The position numbers were made by a program, and so were the translations under genes. From the NCBI RefSeq assembly GCF_030294945.1, contig NZ_AP018448.1, positions 7,408,001 through 7,472,000 on the forward strand: a DNA stretch of 64,000 nucleotides, in the 5' to 3' direction. Positions 15,631 through 24,897 of this stretch are shown here, piece by piece; positions within the stretch are counted from its first letter, which is position 1; each line of letters starts with the position of its first letter. The notes below the pieces were generated by a model. It was not told where the DNA came from, did no database searches, and saw only the letters and a list, made by a program, of their open reading frames with translations. Origin of the DNA: Streptomyces graminofaciens. Lineage in GTDB: Bacteria > Actinomycetota > Actinomycetes > Streptomycetales > Streptomycetaceae.

Positions 15631-16642
15631 CCCGGCCCTCCGCCCGACGCCGCCGCCTGCCCCACCAGCCGGCCCCGACCGCTGCCGCGCTCACCGCGAG
15701 GAACGCCGCGATCGCCCGCAGGGGCGCCGCGAAGTCCGTGCCGCCGGTCGCGGAGGCGTCGGGGGAGGTGACGTCCGGGGCGCCGGAGAGCGAGGCCGAT
15801 GCCGACGCCGTACCGCTGGGGGAGCCCGAGGGGGCCCGGACCTCGGTCGAGGCGGAGGCGGAGGCGGCGGCGGAGGACGACGCCGAGCCCGAGGCCGACC
15901 CAGATGCTTCAGGGTCGGCTGTCCCCGGTGCCCTGGAGGCGCCCGGCGGCTTCGACTTCCCTGGCGTGCCCGACTCGTCCGGCTCCTTCGCCGTCCCCGA
16001 CGCGGTCGGGCTCGGGCGCGTCGGCGGACGTACGACCGTGAACGACGCCAGCACCCCGTCCTGCCCGCCGTTCAGGTCGCACGACGTGTCGACCTTGCCC
16101 GCCAGCGTCTCGTCGCCGTCCCCGTCCCGTGGCGTGAGGTGCAGGTCGATCGCGCCGACGACGATCTTCGCCGGGCCCGGCCGACGGAAGGTGAGCGAGG
16201 GGATGGTCCCGTTCGCCGGGACGGTCAGCGGGCCGGACTCCGGTACGGCCGTCCTGGGCACCCTGAGCGTCACCTTCACCGGGATCCGGCCCTCCGGCGC
16301 GGCCACGACGGCGTGCACGTCCGCCGTGCCCTCGACGGTTCTCGCGCCGACGACCCGGAGCGTGTTGGTGACATCGGCGCCGACCTTCGCCGTCGTGTCG
16401 ATCGGCATCCGCGGGGTCGCCTTGCCCACCACATGCGTGTCCGAGGCGTTCCACACGACCGACGCCGTCATCGGCTGGTCGCCGATCAGCGGGAACGGGC
16501 AGGTGTAGCGCAGAGAGCGCGGAGCCGGGTCCGCCGACGCGGACCCGGCTCCGAACAGACCGGTACTTCCCGCGAGGGCCACTGCCGTGACCGTACGGGC
16601 GGTGCGCCACCGTAAGTGGCCAGTCGGTAACCCAGCGACCAT
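15623..16642 (-). CDS. DUF6801-like surface protein with C-terminal membrane anchor
   Basis: A 339-residue exported protein. It has an N-terminal signal peptide ending at a SASA-DP site (about residue 36), a beta-rich domain of about 165 residues starting LRYTCPFPLIGDQP (the DUF6801 pattern), then about 95 residues of low-complexity Ser/Ala/Pro/Gly linker, and a C-terminal membrane helix followed by an Arg-rich tail. No LPXTG is present, so it is held by the helix. The long linker would place the domain across the cell wall. It is first in a two-gene unit with the NACHT protein, an arrangement that suggests an outside sensor feeding an inside NTPase. Confidence 0.8.
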   Translation of the reverse strand: MVAGLPTGHLRWRTARTVTAVALAGSTGLFGAGSASADPAPRSLRYTCPFPLIGDQPMTASVVWNASDTHVVGKATPRMPIDTTAKVGADVTNTLRVVGARTVEGTADVHAVVAAPEGRIPVKVTLRVPRTAVPESGPLTVPANGTIPSLTFRRPGPAKIVVGAIDLHLTPRDGDGDETLAGKVDTSCDLNGGQDGVLASFTVVRPPTRPSPTASGTAKEPDESGTPGKSKPPGASRAPGTADPEASGSASGSASSSAAASASASTEVRAPSGSPSGTASASASLSGAPDVTSPDASATGGTDFAAPLRAIAAFLAVSAAAVGAGWWGRRRRRAEGRDD

Positions 16643-16704
16643 GCTTCGCACGGTACGGCGGCACACCCCGGATGACTGACGGGACCTCAGAACCCTTACG
16701 TCTC

Positions 16705-17373
16705 CTACGTTTCCTCTACGGCTCCCGTGTCTCGTCCGGTCCCTTCCGGATCTCGCCGGCCCCGCGCGACCCGCTCTTCGAGCCGCTTGCGGCACTCCGG
16801 CCACTCCTCCGCCGTGACGGAGAACATCGCCGAGTCGCGGAGCCTGCCGTCCTCGCCGGGTGCCCAGGAGAGGGACCAGTTCCGCAGTACGCCCTCGAAG
16901 CGGGCGCCCACTGCGGCGATCGCCGCCCTCGAACGGCCGTTGCGGGCGTCCGTCTTCAGGTCGACCCGTGCGACGTCCCACTCCTCGAACGCGTGCCGGA
17001 ACAGCAGGTACTTGCCCTCCGTGTTCACGCCCGTGCCCTGCGCCGACGCCGCGAGCCAGGTGCCGCCCACCTCGACCGCGTACAGGCCGTCCCTCGTCGG
17101 CCACCGCCGTGGGTCCCAGTAGCCGGTGACCCCGATCGCCCGCCCCGACGCCCGGTCCACCTGCGCGTACAGGACGACCTGCCCGGCGGCGACACGGGCG
17201 AGCTGGGCCTCGACGTACGACTCGACGTCGTCCGCCGTGGGCACCCACGTGAACCCGTACGAACTCCGGTTCTCCTCCGCCGCCACGGCCAGATCGGCCG
17301 TATGGCGGTGGGCCAGGGGCTCCAGACGCACGAGCGTGCCTTCCAGAACCGGTCCCTCGAACACGAAACTCAT
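16705..17373 (-). CDS. GNAT-family N-acetyltransferase
   Basis: A 222-residue RimJ/RimL-type GNAT. It starts with the usual LEGTLVRLEPLAHRH strand, and the acetyl-CoA-binding region is recognisable around GGTWLAASAQGTGVNTEGK (about 105-123), where the Q/RxxGxG/A loop is expected. The C-terminus is Arg/Glu-rich and uncertain. The substrate cannot be predicted; relatives acetylate protein N-termini or small molecules. It is separated by about 60 bases from the DUF6801-like gene and transcribed in the same direction. Confidence 0.85.
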   Translation of the reverse strand: MSFVFEGPVLEGTLVRLEPLAHRHTADLAVAAEENRSSYGFTWVPTADDVESYVEAQLARVAAGQVVLYAQVDRASGRAIGVTGYWDPRRWPTRDGLYAVEVGGTWLAASAQGTGVNTEGKYLLFRHAFEEWDVARVDLKTDARNGRSRAAIAAVGARFEGVLRNWSLSWAPGEDGRLRDSAMFSVTAEEWPECRKRLEERVARGRRDPEGTGRDTGAVEET

Positions 17374-17423
17374 CGATCACCAACCGAGGCTCAAACACAC
17401 CTACCGACCGGGTGCGCAGAGTT

Positions 17424-18146
17424 TCAGAGTCCTCGCCGCGTGTCGCGTGATATTCGGTCCGTGGGACGGGGGCGTTCAGGTGTGGCGAGGCGGCGTTGCA
17501 TGTCCTCGATCAGCCGTACCCACTCGCGTCGTTCCTCGACCTGGTCCGAGGTGACGGCACCGAACCCGGTGTGGTTCATGGGGTCGTCGGCCTGTGCCTG
17601 GACCATGCGGACCTTGTCGCTCTCGTGCTCGTGCAGGACGGCGAGCAGCGACGGACCGCACGGTTCGGGCCGGGCGTCCGGGCCGAAGGCGGGCAGGTAC
17701 TCGCGGCGGCTGCGATCCGACAGACCGAACACCGTGCTGCGGCCGGCCGCGAGTTCACCGGAGTGGTAGCAGAGCAGGGAACGGCCGTACCGCCCGTGGT
17801 GGCCGAGGGCGGTGAGCGGGATCAACCCGGGGTCGACGGCGAACGCCCGCATCTCGACGCCCCACATCGGACCGGGTTCCCACCGTGGATCACCCGTCCT
17901 CATGGGAACGGCGAGGTCCCACACCAGGCAGCCGCTGTCCACGAACTCGAACTCCAAGGCCTCGGGGTCGGTCCGGGCGAACAGGAAGAACTCGTCGGGG
18001 AACTCGACGCCGTAGCAGCGGCGGACGACCTCGCGGTCGGTGCAGCCGTGGTCGTGCAACGCCGCCGCGAAACGGATCATGGACTGGCGGTCGGTCCGGG
18101 ACGCGGCGGCCTTGAGACCCTTGAGCTCCTGCTTGGCCACCGACAT
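17424..18146 (-). CDS. Hypothetical protein, SUKH/SMI1-like features
   Basis: A predicted 240-residue cytoplasmic protein (start ATG 18146; a GTG at 18182 is in frame). The segment VEFPDEFFLFAR near residue 50 and a later LGHHGRYGRSLLCYHSG strand pattern resemble SMI1/KNR4 (SUKH) domains, which in bacteria are often immunity proteins against polymorphic toxins. No toxin gene is adjacent, and the match is by appearance only. The last 45 residues are charged and probably unstructured. Confidence 0.6.
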   Translation of the reverse strand: MSVAKQELKGLKAAASRTDRQSMIRFAAALHDHGCTDREVVRRCYGVEFPDEFFLFARTDPEALEFEFVDSGCLVWDLAVPMRTGDPRWEPGPMWGVEMRAFAVDPGLIPLTALGHHGRYGRSLLCYHSGELAAGRSTVFGLSDRSRREYLPAFGPDARPEPCGPSLLAVLHEHESDKVRMVQAQADDPMNHTGFGAVTSDQVEERREWVRLIEDMQRRLATPERPRPTDRISRDTRRGL

Positions 18147-18297
18147 CCCCCCAGGCGGCTGTCGCCGAAGGCCCCAGCCCACCGGCGGAGACCGGCCCCA
18201 GCCTAGGGCGTGTTTCGAAAGTCCCGTCTGCGACAGGCCCCAGGGCCCGCACCGACGCCGGTGCGGGCCCGACTGCCGTACGGCCGCCGCCCGTTGA

Positions 18298-19809
18298 CTA
18301 CCGCTCCTTCGTCTCCTCCAGCACCGTCCGCCCCAGCAGCGCGTACCGCTCGGGCGCCCGGTGCTTCAGATACTGCGCGTACACGATGCCGCCCACCGCG
18401 ACCAGCGCGACGATCCACGGGGTGGCCCGCAGGACGAAGGAACCGGACTCGGGCCCGGCGGCGACCGCCATGTTGGACACCAGCAGCACGACCACCGCGA
18501 GCATCGCCACCCCGCCCACCAGCGGAGCCACCAGCGTCCTGAACCAGTGGCGGCTCTCGGGGTGGTGGGAGCGGAAGTAGGCCAGCACCGCGAAGGAACA
18601 GACCGCCTGGACGACCAGGATGGCCATCGTGCCGAGGATCGCGAGCAGCACGTACGTACCGGTGTACGGGTCCTTTCCGGCCACGGCGAACGCGGCGAGC
18701 AGCACGCCGCTCACCACCGTCTGGACCAGGCCCGCGATGTGCGGGGAGCCGTGGTTCGGGTGGGTGCGGCCCACGGTGCGCTGGAGCGAGGGCAGGACGC
18801 CTTCGCGGCCGAGCGCGTACATGTAGCGTGCCGCGCAGTTGTGGAAGGCCATGCCGCAGGCCAGCGAGCCCGTGATCATCAGCCACTGCATGATGACGAC
18901 CGCCCAGTGGCCGACGTACTGCTCGGTGGGGTTGAAGAACATGGCGAGGGGGTTCGCGGAGGAGGCCGCGGCCACCGCCTCCTTCTCGCCGTTGCCGATG
19001 ATGGCCATCCAGGAGACGAAGACGTAGAAGACGCCGACGCCGAGGACGGAGATCATCGTCGCCTTGGGGATGATCTTCTTCGGGTCGCGGGACTCCTCGC
19101 CGTACATCGCCGTCGACTCGAAGCCGACCCACGACCAGAACGCGAAGAAGAGGCCGAGGCCCGCGGAGGTGCCCTGGAAGGCGTTCACGGGGTTGACGGG
19201 GCCGAAGGTGAAGCCGTGCGGGCCGCCGCCGTGGAACGCGACCGAGACGGCCATGGCGGCGAGGACCGTGACCTCGGTGGCGAGGAGGACGACGAGGAGC
19301 TTCTCGGCCACCGAGACGCCGAACCACGTGCCCATGGCGTTGATGCCCAGCATCAGGACCGCGAAGACCCACCAGGGCACCGACACCCCCGTCTGGTCCT
19401 TCAGGGTCGTCTCCGCGAAGACCGAGAAGATGCCGATGAGGGCCGGTTCGAAGACGACGTACGCGAAGGTCGCGAGGAGGCCGGAGGCGAGGCCGATCGT
19501 GCGGCCGAGGCCGTAGGAGATGAAGCCGTAGAAGGCTCCGGTTGACGTGATGTGCTTCGCCATCGAGGTGAAACCGACGGAAAAGATCGCCAGGACGACC
19601 ATTGCGACGAGATAACTTGCAGGGGCCCCGATGCCGTTGCCGGACGAGACCATGAAGGGCACGTTGCCCGTCATCGCGGTGATCGGGGCGGCCGTGGCGA
19701 CGGCCATGAACACCACACCGAGCAGGCCGACCGCATTGGGCTTGAGCCGGTGAACAGCCCCTTGTCCCGTTGTGCCCGCCGCCGGGGCGACGCCCTCGTC
19801 CACTGCCAT
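18298..19809 (-). CDS. APC-family amino acid permease
   Basis: A 503-residue integral membrane protein with about twelve hydrophobic helices, beginning LGVVFMAVATAAPITAMTGNVPF and including the GNGIGAPASY loop expected in helix 1-2 of amino acid-polyamine-organocation carriers. The N-terminal 25 residues are cytoplasmic. Likely a proton- or antiport-driven amino acid or amine transporter. It stands alone with its own upstream region of about 275 bases, which holds an 8-bp tandem repeat and the start of a lipoprotein gene on the other strand. Confidence 0.9.
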   Translation of the reverse strand: MAVDEGVAPAAGTTGQGAVHRLKPNAVGLLGVVFMAVATAAPITAMTGNVPFMVSSGNGIGAPASYLVAMVVLAIFSVGFTSMAKHITSTGAFYGFISYGLGRTIGLASGLLATFAYVVFEPALIGIFSVFAETTLKDQTGVSVPWWVFAVLMLGINAMGTWFGVSVAEKLLVVLLATEVTVLAAMAVSVAFHGGGPHGFTFGPVNPVNAFQGTSAGLGLFFAFWSWVGFESTAMYGEESRDPKKIIPKATMISVLGVGVFYVFVSWMAIIGNGEKEAVAAASSANPLAMFFNPTEQYVGHWAVVIMQWLMITGSLACGMAFHNCAARYMYALGREGVLPSLQRTVGRTHPNHGSPHIAGLVQTVVSGVLLAAFAVAGKDPYTGTYVLLAILGTMAILVVQAVCSFAVLAYFRSHHPESRHWFRTLVAPLVGGVAMLAVVVLLVSNMAVAAGPESGSFVLRATPWIVALVAVGGIVYAQYLKHRAPERYALLGRTVLEETKER

Positions 19810-20025
19810 CGGGTGGCCCCTCTCCTTGCCCGTCCACTACGCGCTGAACCGGAACTCTCTGGCCCGAATGAGTCGAGTAAGGGTCTCGGGGCGTTAAATG
19901 TTTGTCAACCAGACCATTAGAAATTTTTTCGCCCAGTGTTCCGCGCCGATTCCGCCCTTCACTCGATCGAATGGCGCCGCGCATACCGCCACAAACCCGG
20001 GGCATGCCTCGCTCCTCAGCACGTC

Positions 20026-20073
20026 GAAGTGCCGAAGTGCCGAAGTGCCGAAGTGCCGAAGTGCCGAAGTGGG
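20026..20073 (+). repeat. 8-bp tandem repeat (five exact units plus one variant)
   Basis: GAAGTGCC is repeated five times exactly from 20026 to 20065 and once more as GAAGTGGG. It lies directly upstream of the lipoprotein gene start (20085), between it and the divergent permease gene. Array length could vary by slippage and alter spacing in the promoter. Confidence 0.95.
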
Positions 20074-20084
20074 GAACACACCGC

Positions 20085-20657
20085 ATGCGCCAGCCCGTCC
20101 ACCGCCCGACGGCCGCCCTGCTGCTGCTCCTCCTCACCGCCGGCCCGCTGACCTCCTGCACGGACGCCCCGCCGCACCGCCCCGCCCCCGACGACGTCAT
20201 CAAGGCCGCCACCCAGCACCTCACCGACGCCTGTCTCGCCCGCCGGGGCCTCACCCCGCCCCGCCCGGGCCAGAGCCCTCCCCCCAAGGCGTCCCACAAG
20301 GTCACCGAGGCCCTGTTCGGCGCGGGCGAAGCCGAACTGTCGGTCCGCCTGACCACCGGATACGTCGTCCGCGCCCACACCGACGGCTGTCTGGCCTCCG
20401 CCCAGCGGCGGCTCTACGGCGACCAGCGCCGCTGGTTCCGCACCTCCGTCATCGTCAACAACCTCGGGCCCGAAGCCGCCCACAGCCACCGCACGCTCGC
20501 CGAGGTCCGCGCCGGCCGCCGCAGCGAACTCGCCGAGTGGCGACGGCTGCGTGCCCACGCCCTCACCGAAGCCACCACCGTGATCGACATCGACGACGTA
20601 CCCGTAGCGACGGTCGCCGTCGACAACCCCCCACCGAAAGGAAACGCACCACAGTGA
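20085..20657 (+). CDS. Putative lipoprotein
   Basis: A 190-residue exported lipoprotein: Arg in the n-region, a Leu-rich core (TAALLLLLLTAGPLTSC) and a lipobox Cys at about residue 25. The mature part has two further Cys (in DACLAR and DGCLAS) and is Arg/His-rich. No family recognised. Its stop overlaps the GTG of the next gene (GTGA), so it is co-translated with the I36-like inhibitor. The start lies 12 bases after the 8-bp repeat array, with only a weak GGGGAA ribosome site. Confidence 0.75.
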   Translation: MRQPVHRPTAALLLLLLTAGPLTSCTDAPPHRPAPDDVIKAATQHLTDACLARRGLTPPRPGQSPPPKASHKVTEALFGAGEAELSVRLTTGYVVRAHTDGCLASAQRRLYGDQRRWFRTSVIVNNLGPEAAHSHRTLAEVRAGRRSELAEWRRLRAHALTEATTVIDIDDVPVATVAVDNPPPKGNAPQ

Positions 20658-21025
20658 AGCGACTCATCGCCCTCCTCGGGGCTGGTCTGCTCACCGCCGG
20701 AGCCGTCCTCGTGACCTCCGTCAACGCCCAGGCGGCCGAGTGCCGCAGCGGCTACTTCTGCGTGTGGACGCACGCCAACTTCGACGGCATGAAGATCGAC
20801 CACAGCGGCGACGACCGCTGGTGGGAGGGCAACATGTCCAACCAGGACTCCTCCTGGGCCAACCACGGCACCTCCGGCCCCGGCGTCCCGGACCACGTGA
20901 AGGTGTACGACGGCCGTGAGCTGCTCGGGGCCGTCACCATCTGCCTCGCCCCGGGCCAGGAGGTCGGCTACAACGCGGGCGCCAACGACCGGGGCAGCTC
21001 GCACACCTGGTCGGTCCGCTGCTGA
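20654..21025 (+). CDS. Peptidase inhibitor family I36-like secreted protein
   Basis: A 123-residue secreted protein with a signal peptide (to about residue 28, ending AQAAE) and a small beta/gamma-crystallin-like domain: ECRSGYFCVWTHANFDG then a WWEGNMSNQDSSW stretch. This is the signature of family I36 (the SMI metalloproteinase inhibitor of Streptomyces and many relatives of unknown activity). Four Cys remain in the mature protein. It is translationally coupled to the lipoprotein upstream and followed by a strong hairpin terminator. Confidence 0.85.
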   Translation: MKRLIALLGAGLLTAGAVLVTSVNAQAAECRSGYFCVWTHANFDGMKIDHSGDDRWWEGNMSNQDSSWANHGTSGPGVPDHVKVYDGRELLGAVTICLAPGQEVGYNAGANDRGSSHTWSVRC

Positions 21026-21035
21026 CACCACCACC

Positions 21036-21062
21036 GAGGGCGCCCGCTCGCCGGGCGCCCTC
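21036..21062. terminator. Hairpin terminator between convergent genes
   Basis: GAGGGCGCCC and GGGCGCCCTC form a perfect 10-bp stem with a 7-base loop, 10 bases after the I36 stop. There is no U-run, as is usual in streptomycetes. Placed between convergent genes, it could serve both. Confidence 0.8.
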
Positions 21063-21116
21063 ACCGTCGCTCAGCCCGGCACCGTCGCTCAGCCCGGCAC
21101 CGTCGCTCAGCCCGGC
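21063..21116 (+). repeat. 18-bp tandem repeat, three exact units
   Basis: ACCGTCGCTCAGCCCGGC occurs three times in a row immediately after the terminator hairpin and runs into the last codons and stop of the DAGK-like gene on the minus strand (stop at 21107-21109). Each unit contains TCA (TGA on the other strand), so changes in copy number would not lengthen the protein. Confidence 0.95.
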
Positions 21117-21964
21117 AACGTCAGCCCCCAGGCCCCCTCCCGTACCGTCCACGTCCGCGTCCGTACCGGGCCCGAGACCATCGAGTCCGCCCCGTAGCGG
21201 AAGTCCGCCCCGGAGACCGTGACGCGATGGCCGACGGCCCGCAGGGGCGTGGCCTCGGCGCCCACCGACACCGGCCGGATCTCGACGTCCGCGCCGCCGG
21301 TCCCGTCCGTGGCGGGGGCGATCGACACCGCCTCCACCGGCTGGTCCAGGTCGACGAGGGTCACCCCGTCCACCTCCACCCGCAGCCGGGACGGGCCGAG
21401 CCGGGCCGGGGGCGCGATCCGTACCCGTGCGGGGCGCGGGGAGAGGGTGCGGACCAGGGACTCTCGGCAGACGCGCAGCCAGGAGGGGGGATGGGGTGGG
21501 ACCCCGGGCCCGACTGGGGGCGTCGGCGGTGGCGGCGGCGCCGGGATGCGCAGCGCGCCCAGCACCACCCCGTCGCTGTCGTCGACCAGCAGGTCGAGGC
21601 GCCGCTCGACCCCGTCGAGCACCGCCCGGGCCGCGGCCACCGCGCCCGTCGGCACCCCGAGGGAACGCGCCAAGGACTGGGCGGCCCCGACCGGCACCAC
21701 CGACAGCGCGCATCCGGCCAGCTCCCGCTGGCGATGCAAATGAGCCACCGCCCGCAGCAGCGCACGGTCGTCACCGACGACCACGGGCCGCCGGGAACCA
21801 CGCCTGGCGAGCGCACGTGCGAATTCCTCGGGCCCGTCGGGAAGGCAGACCTTGGTGTGCTCGGCACCCGCGCTGAGCACGTCTTTCACGATCCGAACCG
21901 CCTCACCGTCCGTGCGACGGGCGAGGGGGTCGATGACCACGAGAAGCTGGTCGTCAGTCGCCAC
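21107..21964 (-). CDS. Diacylglycerol kinase-like protein (catalytic motif altered)
   Basis: A predicted 285-residue cytoplasmic protein, GTG start at 21964 with AGGA five bases upstream. The N-terminal half resembles a DAGK/LCB5 lipid kinase domain: VVIDPLARR at the start, then [16 protein letters not shown] and [19 protein letters not shown]. The usual nucleotide motif GGDGT reads GDD here, and the usual GTGNDFA reads GAAQSLA, so key phosphate-binding residues are replaced. The middle has a Pro-rich insertion. From memory, relatives upstream of purA in other streptomycetes share these changes, so this is probably a conserved non-canonical member. It is divergent from purA. Confidence 0.75.
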   Translation of the reverse strand: MATDDQLLVVIDPLARRTDGEAVRIVKDVLSAGAEHTKVCLPDGPEEFARALARRGSRRPVVVGDDRALLRAVAHLHRQRELAGCALSVVPVGAAQSLARSLGVPTGAVAAARAVLDGVERRLDLLVDDSDGVVLGALRIPAPPPPPTPPVGPGVPPHPPSWLRVCRESLVRTLSPRPARVRIAPPARLGPSRLRVEVDGVTLVDLDQPVEAVSIAPATDGTGGADVEIRPVSVGAEATPLRAVGHRVTVSGADFRYGADSMVSGPVRTRTWTVREGAWGLTLPG

Positions 21965-22005
21965 CTCGGTCCTGCCTCGCTTCCTCGGGTAGCATCTTTG
22001 TGCAA

Positions 22006-22035
22006 GAGCCCCTTGCGCTATTGCGCCAGGGGCTT
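22006..22035 (+). promoter_or_regulatory. Stem-loop in the purA upstream region
   Basis: GAGCCCCT and GCGC pair with GCGC and AGGGGCTT around a TATT loop, with one internal mismatch, giving a 12-bp stem. It lies about 125 bases before the purA start and 42 bases from the divergent DAGK-like start. It has no U-run and does not resemble a known riboswitch; it could be an attenuator or a transcript-end barrier. Confidence 0.5.
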
Positions 22036-22159
22036 CGTCTATTCCGGGGCATCCGGGTCCACAGTCTGCGACCAACGGCGGTCGCGGTGCACGCGGCGGT
22101 ACGACCGTCGCGTACGCCCTCGACCTTGGACATGCCCCGCCCGGAAGGGGTGTACGCGC

Positions 22160-23443
<1,284 letters not shown>

Positions 23444-23491
23444 CGTCACGGACGGCGTTCCACGAGCAACCCGGTTCCACGAGCACGGCGG

Positions 23492-23526
23492 CGGCGGCCG
23501 GCCTCTTCGCAGGAGGCCGGCCGCCG
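23492..23526. terminator. Strong bidirectional hairpin terminator
   Basis: CGGCGGCCGGCCT pairs with AGGCCGGCCGCCG (13 bp) around a 9-base loop. It sits between the stops of purA and the MFS gene, which converge, and likely ends both transcripts. Confidence 0.85.
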
Positions 23527-23537
23527 TTGTCGTGGTC

Positions 23538-24845
23538 CTACTTGGTCGTTTCCTGTTCGTCGCGTCCCCAGACGGCCATCCCGCCGATGAGGACGAGCAC
23601 GAGGCCCACCGCCGCGCCCCAGAACAGGAAGCGCGGGCCGGCGGAGGCGATGAGGACGCCGCCGAGGGCCACGCCGATCGGCTCCACGCCGAACGACAGC
23701 GTGCGGAAGGCGCTGTTGACGCGGCCCTGGAGGGCGTCCGGGGTGGCGGAGAGCCGGTAGGTGACCAGGGACACCGCGAAGACCGGCCAGAGGAGGTTGG
23801 TGATCAGCAAGCCCGCCGTGAGCATGTAGATCGACGAGGCGCTCGCCATCATGGCGGCCGCGGCCGCCCACAGGAACACCGAGCCGAGGGTCAGTCCACG
23901 CAGCCCGACGTGGTCGCGCAGCCAGGAGGCCGCCAGCGCGCTGAGCACCGTGCCGAGACCGACGACGGCCAGGATCAGGCCGATCACCCCGGCGTTGACG
24001 TCCAGCTCGTCGGTGGCCAGGACGATGGTGGCCAGGTTCAACGGCGCCTGGAGGAAGTTGATCAGCGTGACCATGATCATGAGCAGCCGGAGCAGGCGCT
24101 GACGCCAGAGGAAGGACATGCCTTCCTTGAGGTCGGCCATGATCGAGCCGTCCTCCTTGGGTGTCCGCTCGTCCTGGAAGCCACTGCGGACGAACAGCAG
24201 GGACACCCCTGAGAACAGATACGTCACCGCGTCAACCGCGTAGCCGTAGACCGCGCCGAGGGTGGAGTTGCGGGCCAGCCCGATCAGCACGCCGGAGAGC
24301 GCGGATCCGCCCACGCCGGCGGCGGAGTCGCCGATCTCGTTGAGGGCGTTGGCGGACGCCAGCTGATCGTCGGTGACCAGCTTGGGGAGGGCGGACAGGT
24401 GCGCGATGTTGGAGAAGACGTGCCCGATGCCCTCGAGGAACGCCACCACCGCCAGGTGCAGGACGGTCAGGCTGTCCATGGCGTAGGCGAGCGGCACGGT
24501 CGCCAGCACCAGGAAGCGGCCCAAGTCGGCGACGATCATCACCCTGCGGCGGTCCCACCGGTCGACGAGAACGCCGGCCAGCAGGGTCAGCAGCAGATAG
24601 GGGGCGAGCCGGGCCGCTCCGACGAGACCGGCCAGCGCGGGCGAGCCCGAGATGCCGAGCGCGAGAATCGGCACGGCCAGGTTGGACAGCGAGGTCCCCA
24701 CCGACGAGACGGTGAAGCCGCTCCACAGGAGCATGAAGTCCCGGTTGGTCAGCACGCCGCGCCAACGGCCCTTCGCCGCCCCGGAGGCCTCCGGTGCCGG
24801 GCCGTCCTCCTGAGCGGGGGAGGACGCGGTTCCTTCAGTTGTCAT
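23538..24845 (-). CDS. MFS transporter (MFS_3/DHA3 type), probable product exporter
   Basis: A 435-residue protein with about twelve membrane helices. The N-terminal half carries the family loop motif (LLAGVLVDRWDRRRVM, between helices 2 and 3), and the layout matches the macrolide-efflux/enterobactin-exporter-like MFS_3 group. A hydrophilic N-terminus of about 28 residues precedes helix 1. It lies 52 bases downstream of the aminotransferase in the leftward unit, so it is probably the exporter and a self-resistance factor for the cluster's product. A hairpin terminator follows its stop. Confidence 0.9.
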   Translation of the reverse strand: MTTEGTASSPAQEDGPAPEASGAAKGRWRGVLTNRDFMLLWSGFTVSSVGTSLSNLAVPILALGISGSPALAGLVGAARLAPYLLLTLLAGVLVDRWDRRRVMIVADLGRFLVLATVPLAYAMDSLTVLHLAVVAFLEGIGHVFSNIAHLSALPKLVTDDQLASANALNEIGDSAAGVGGSALSGVLIGLARNSTLGAVYGYAVDAVTYLFSGVSLLFVRSGFQDERTPKEDGSIMADLKEGMSFLWRQRLLRLLMIMVTLINFLQAPLNLATIVLATDELDVNAGVIGLILAVVGLGTVLSALAASWLRDHVGLRGLTLGSVFLWAAAAAMMASASSIYMLTAGLLITNLLWPVFAVSLVTYRLSATPDALQGRVNSAFRTLSFGVEPIGVALGGVLIASAGPRFLFWGAAVGLVLVLIGGMAVWGRDEQETTK

Positions 24846-24897
24846 CTGCGCCGACCAACTCCCTTGTCATCCGTGGCGATCATGTCCCCGTTCGTCG

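Noticed and set aside
20026..20073. Possible CRISPR-like repeat array
   Set aside because: Units are 8 bp and directly adjacent without spacers, and no cas gene is present.
22006..22035. tRNA or known riboswitch upstream of purA
   Set aside because: Only one stem-loop is found; no cloverleaf, and it lacks purine-riboswitch features.
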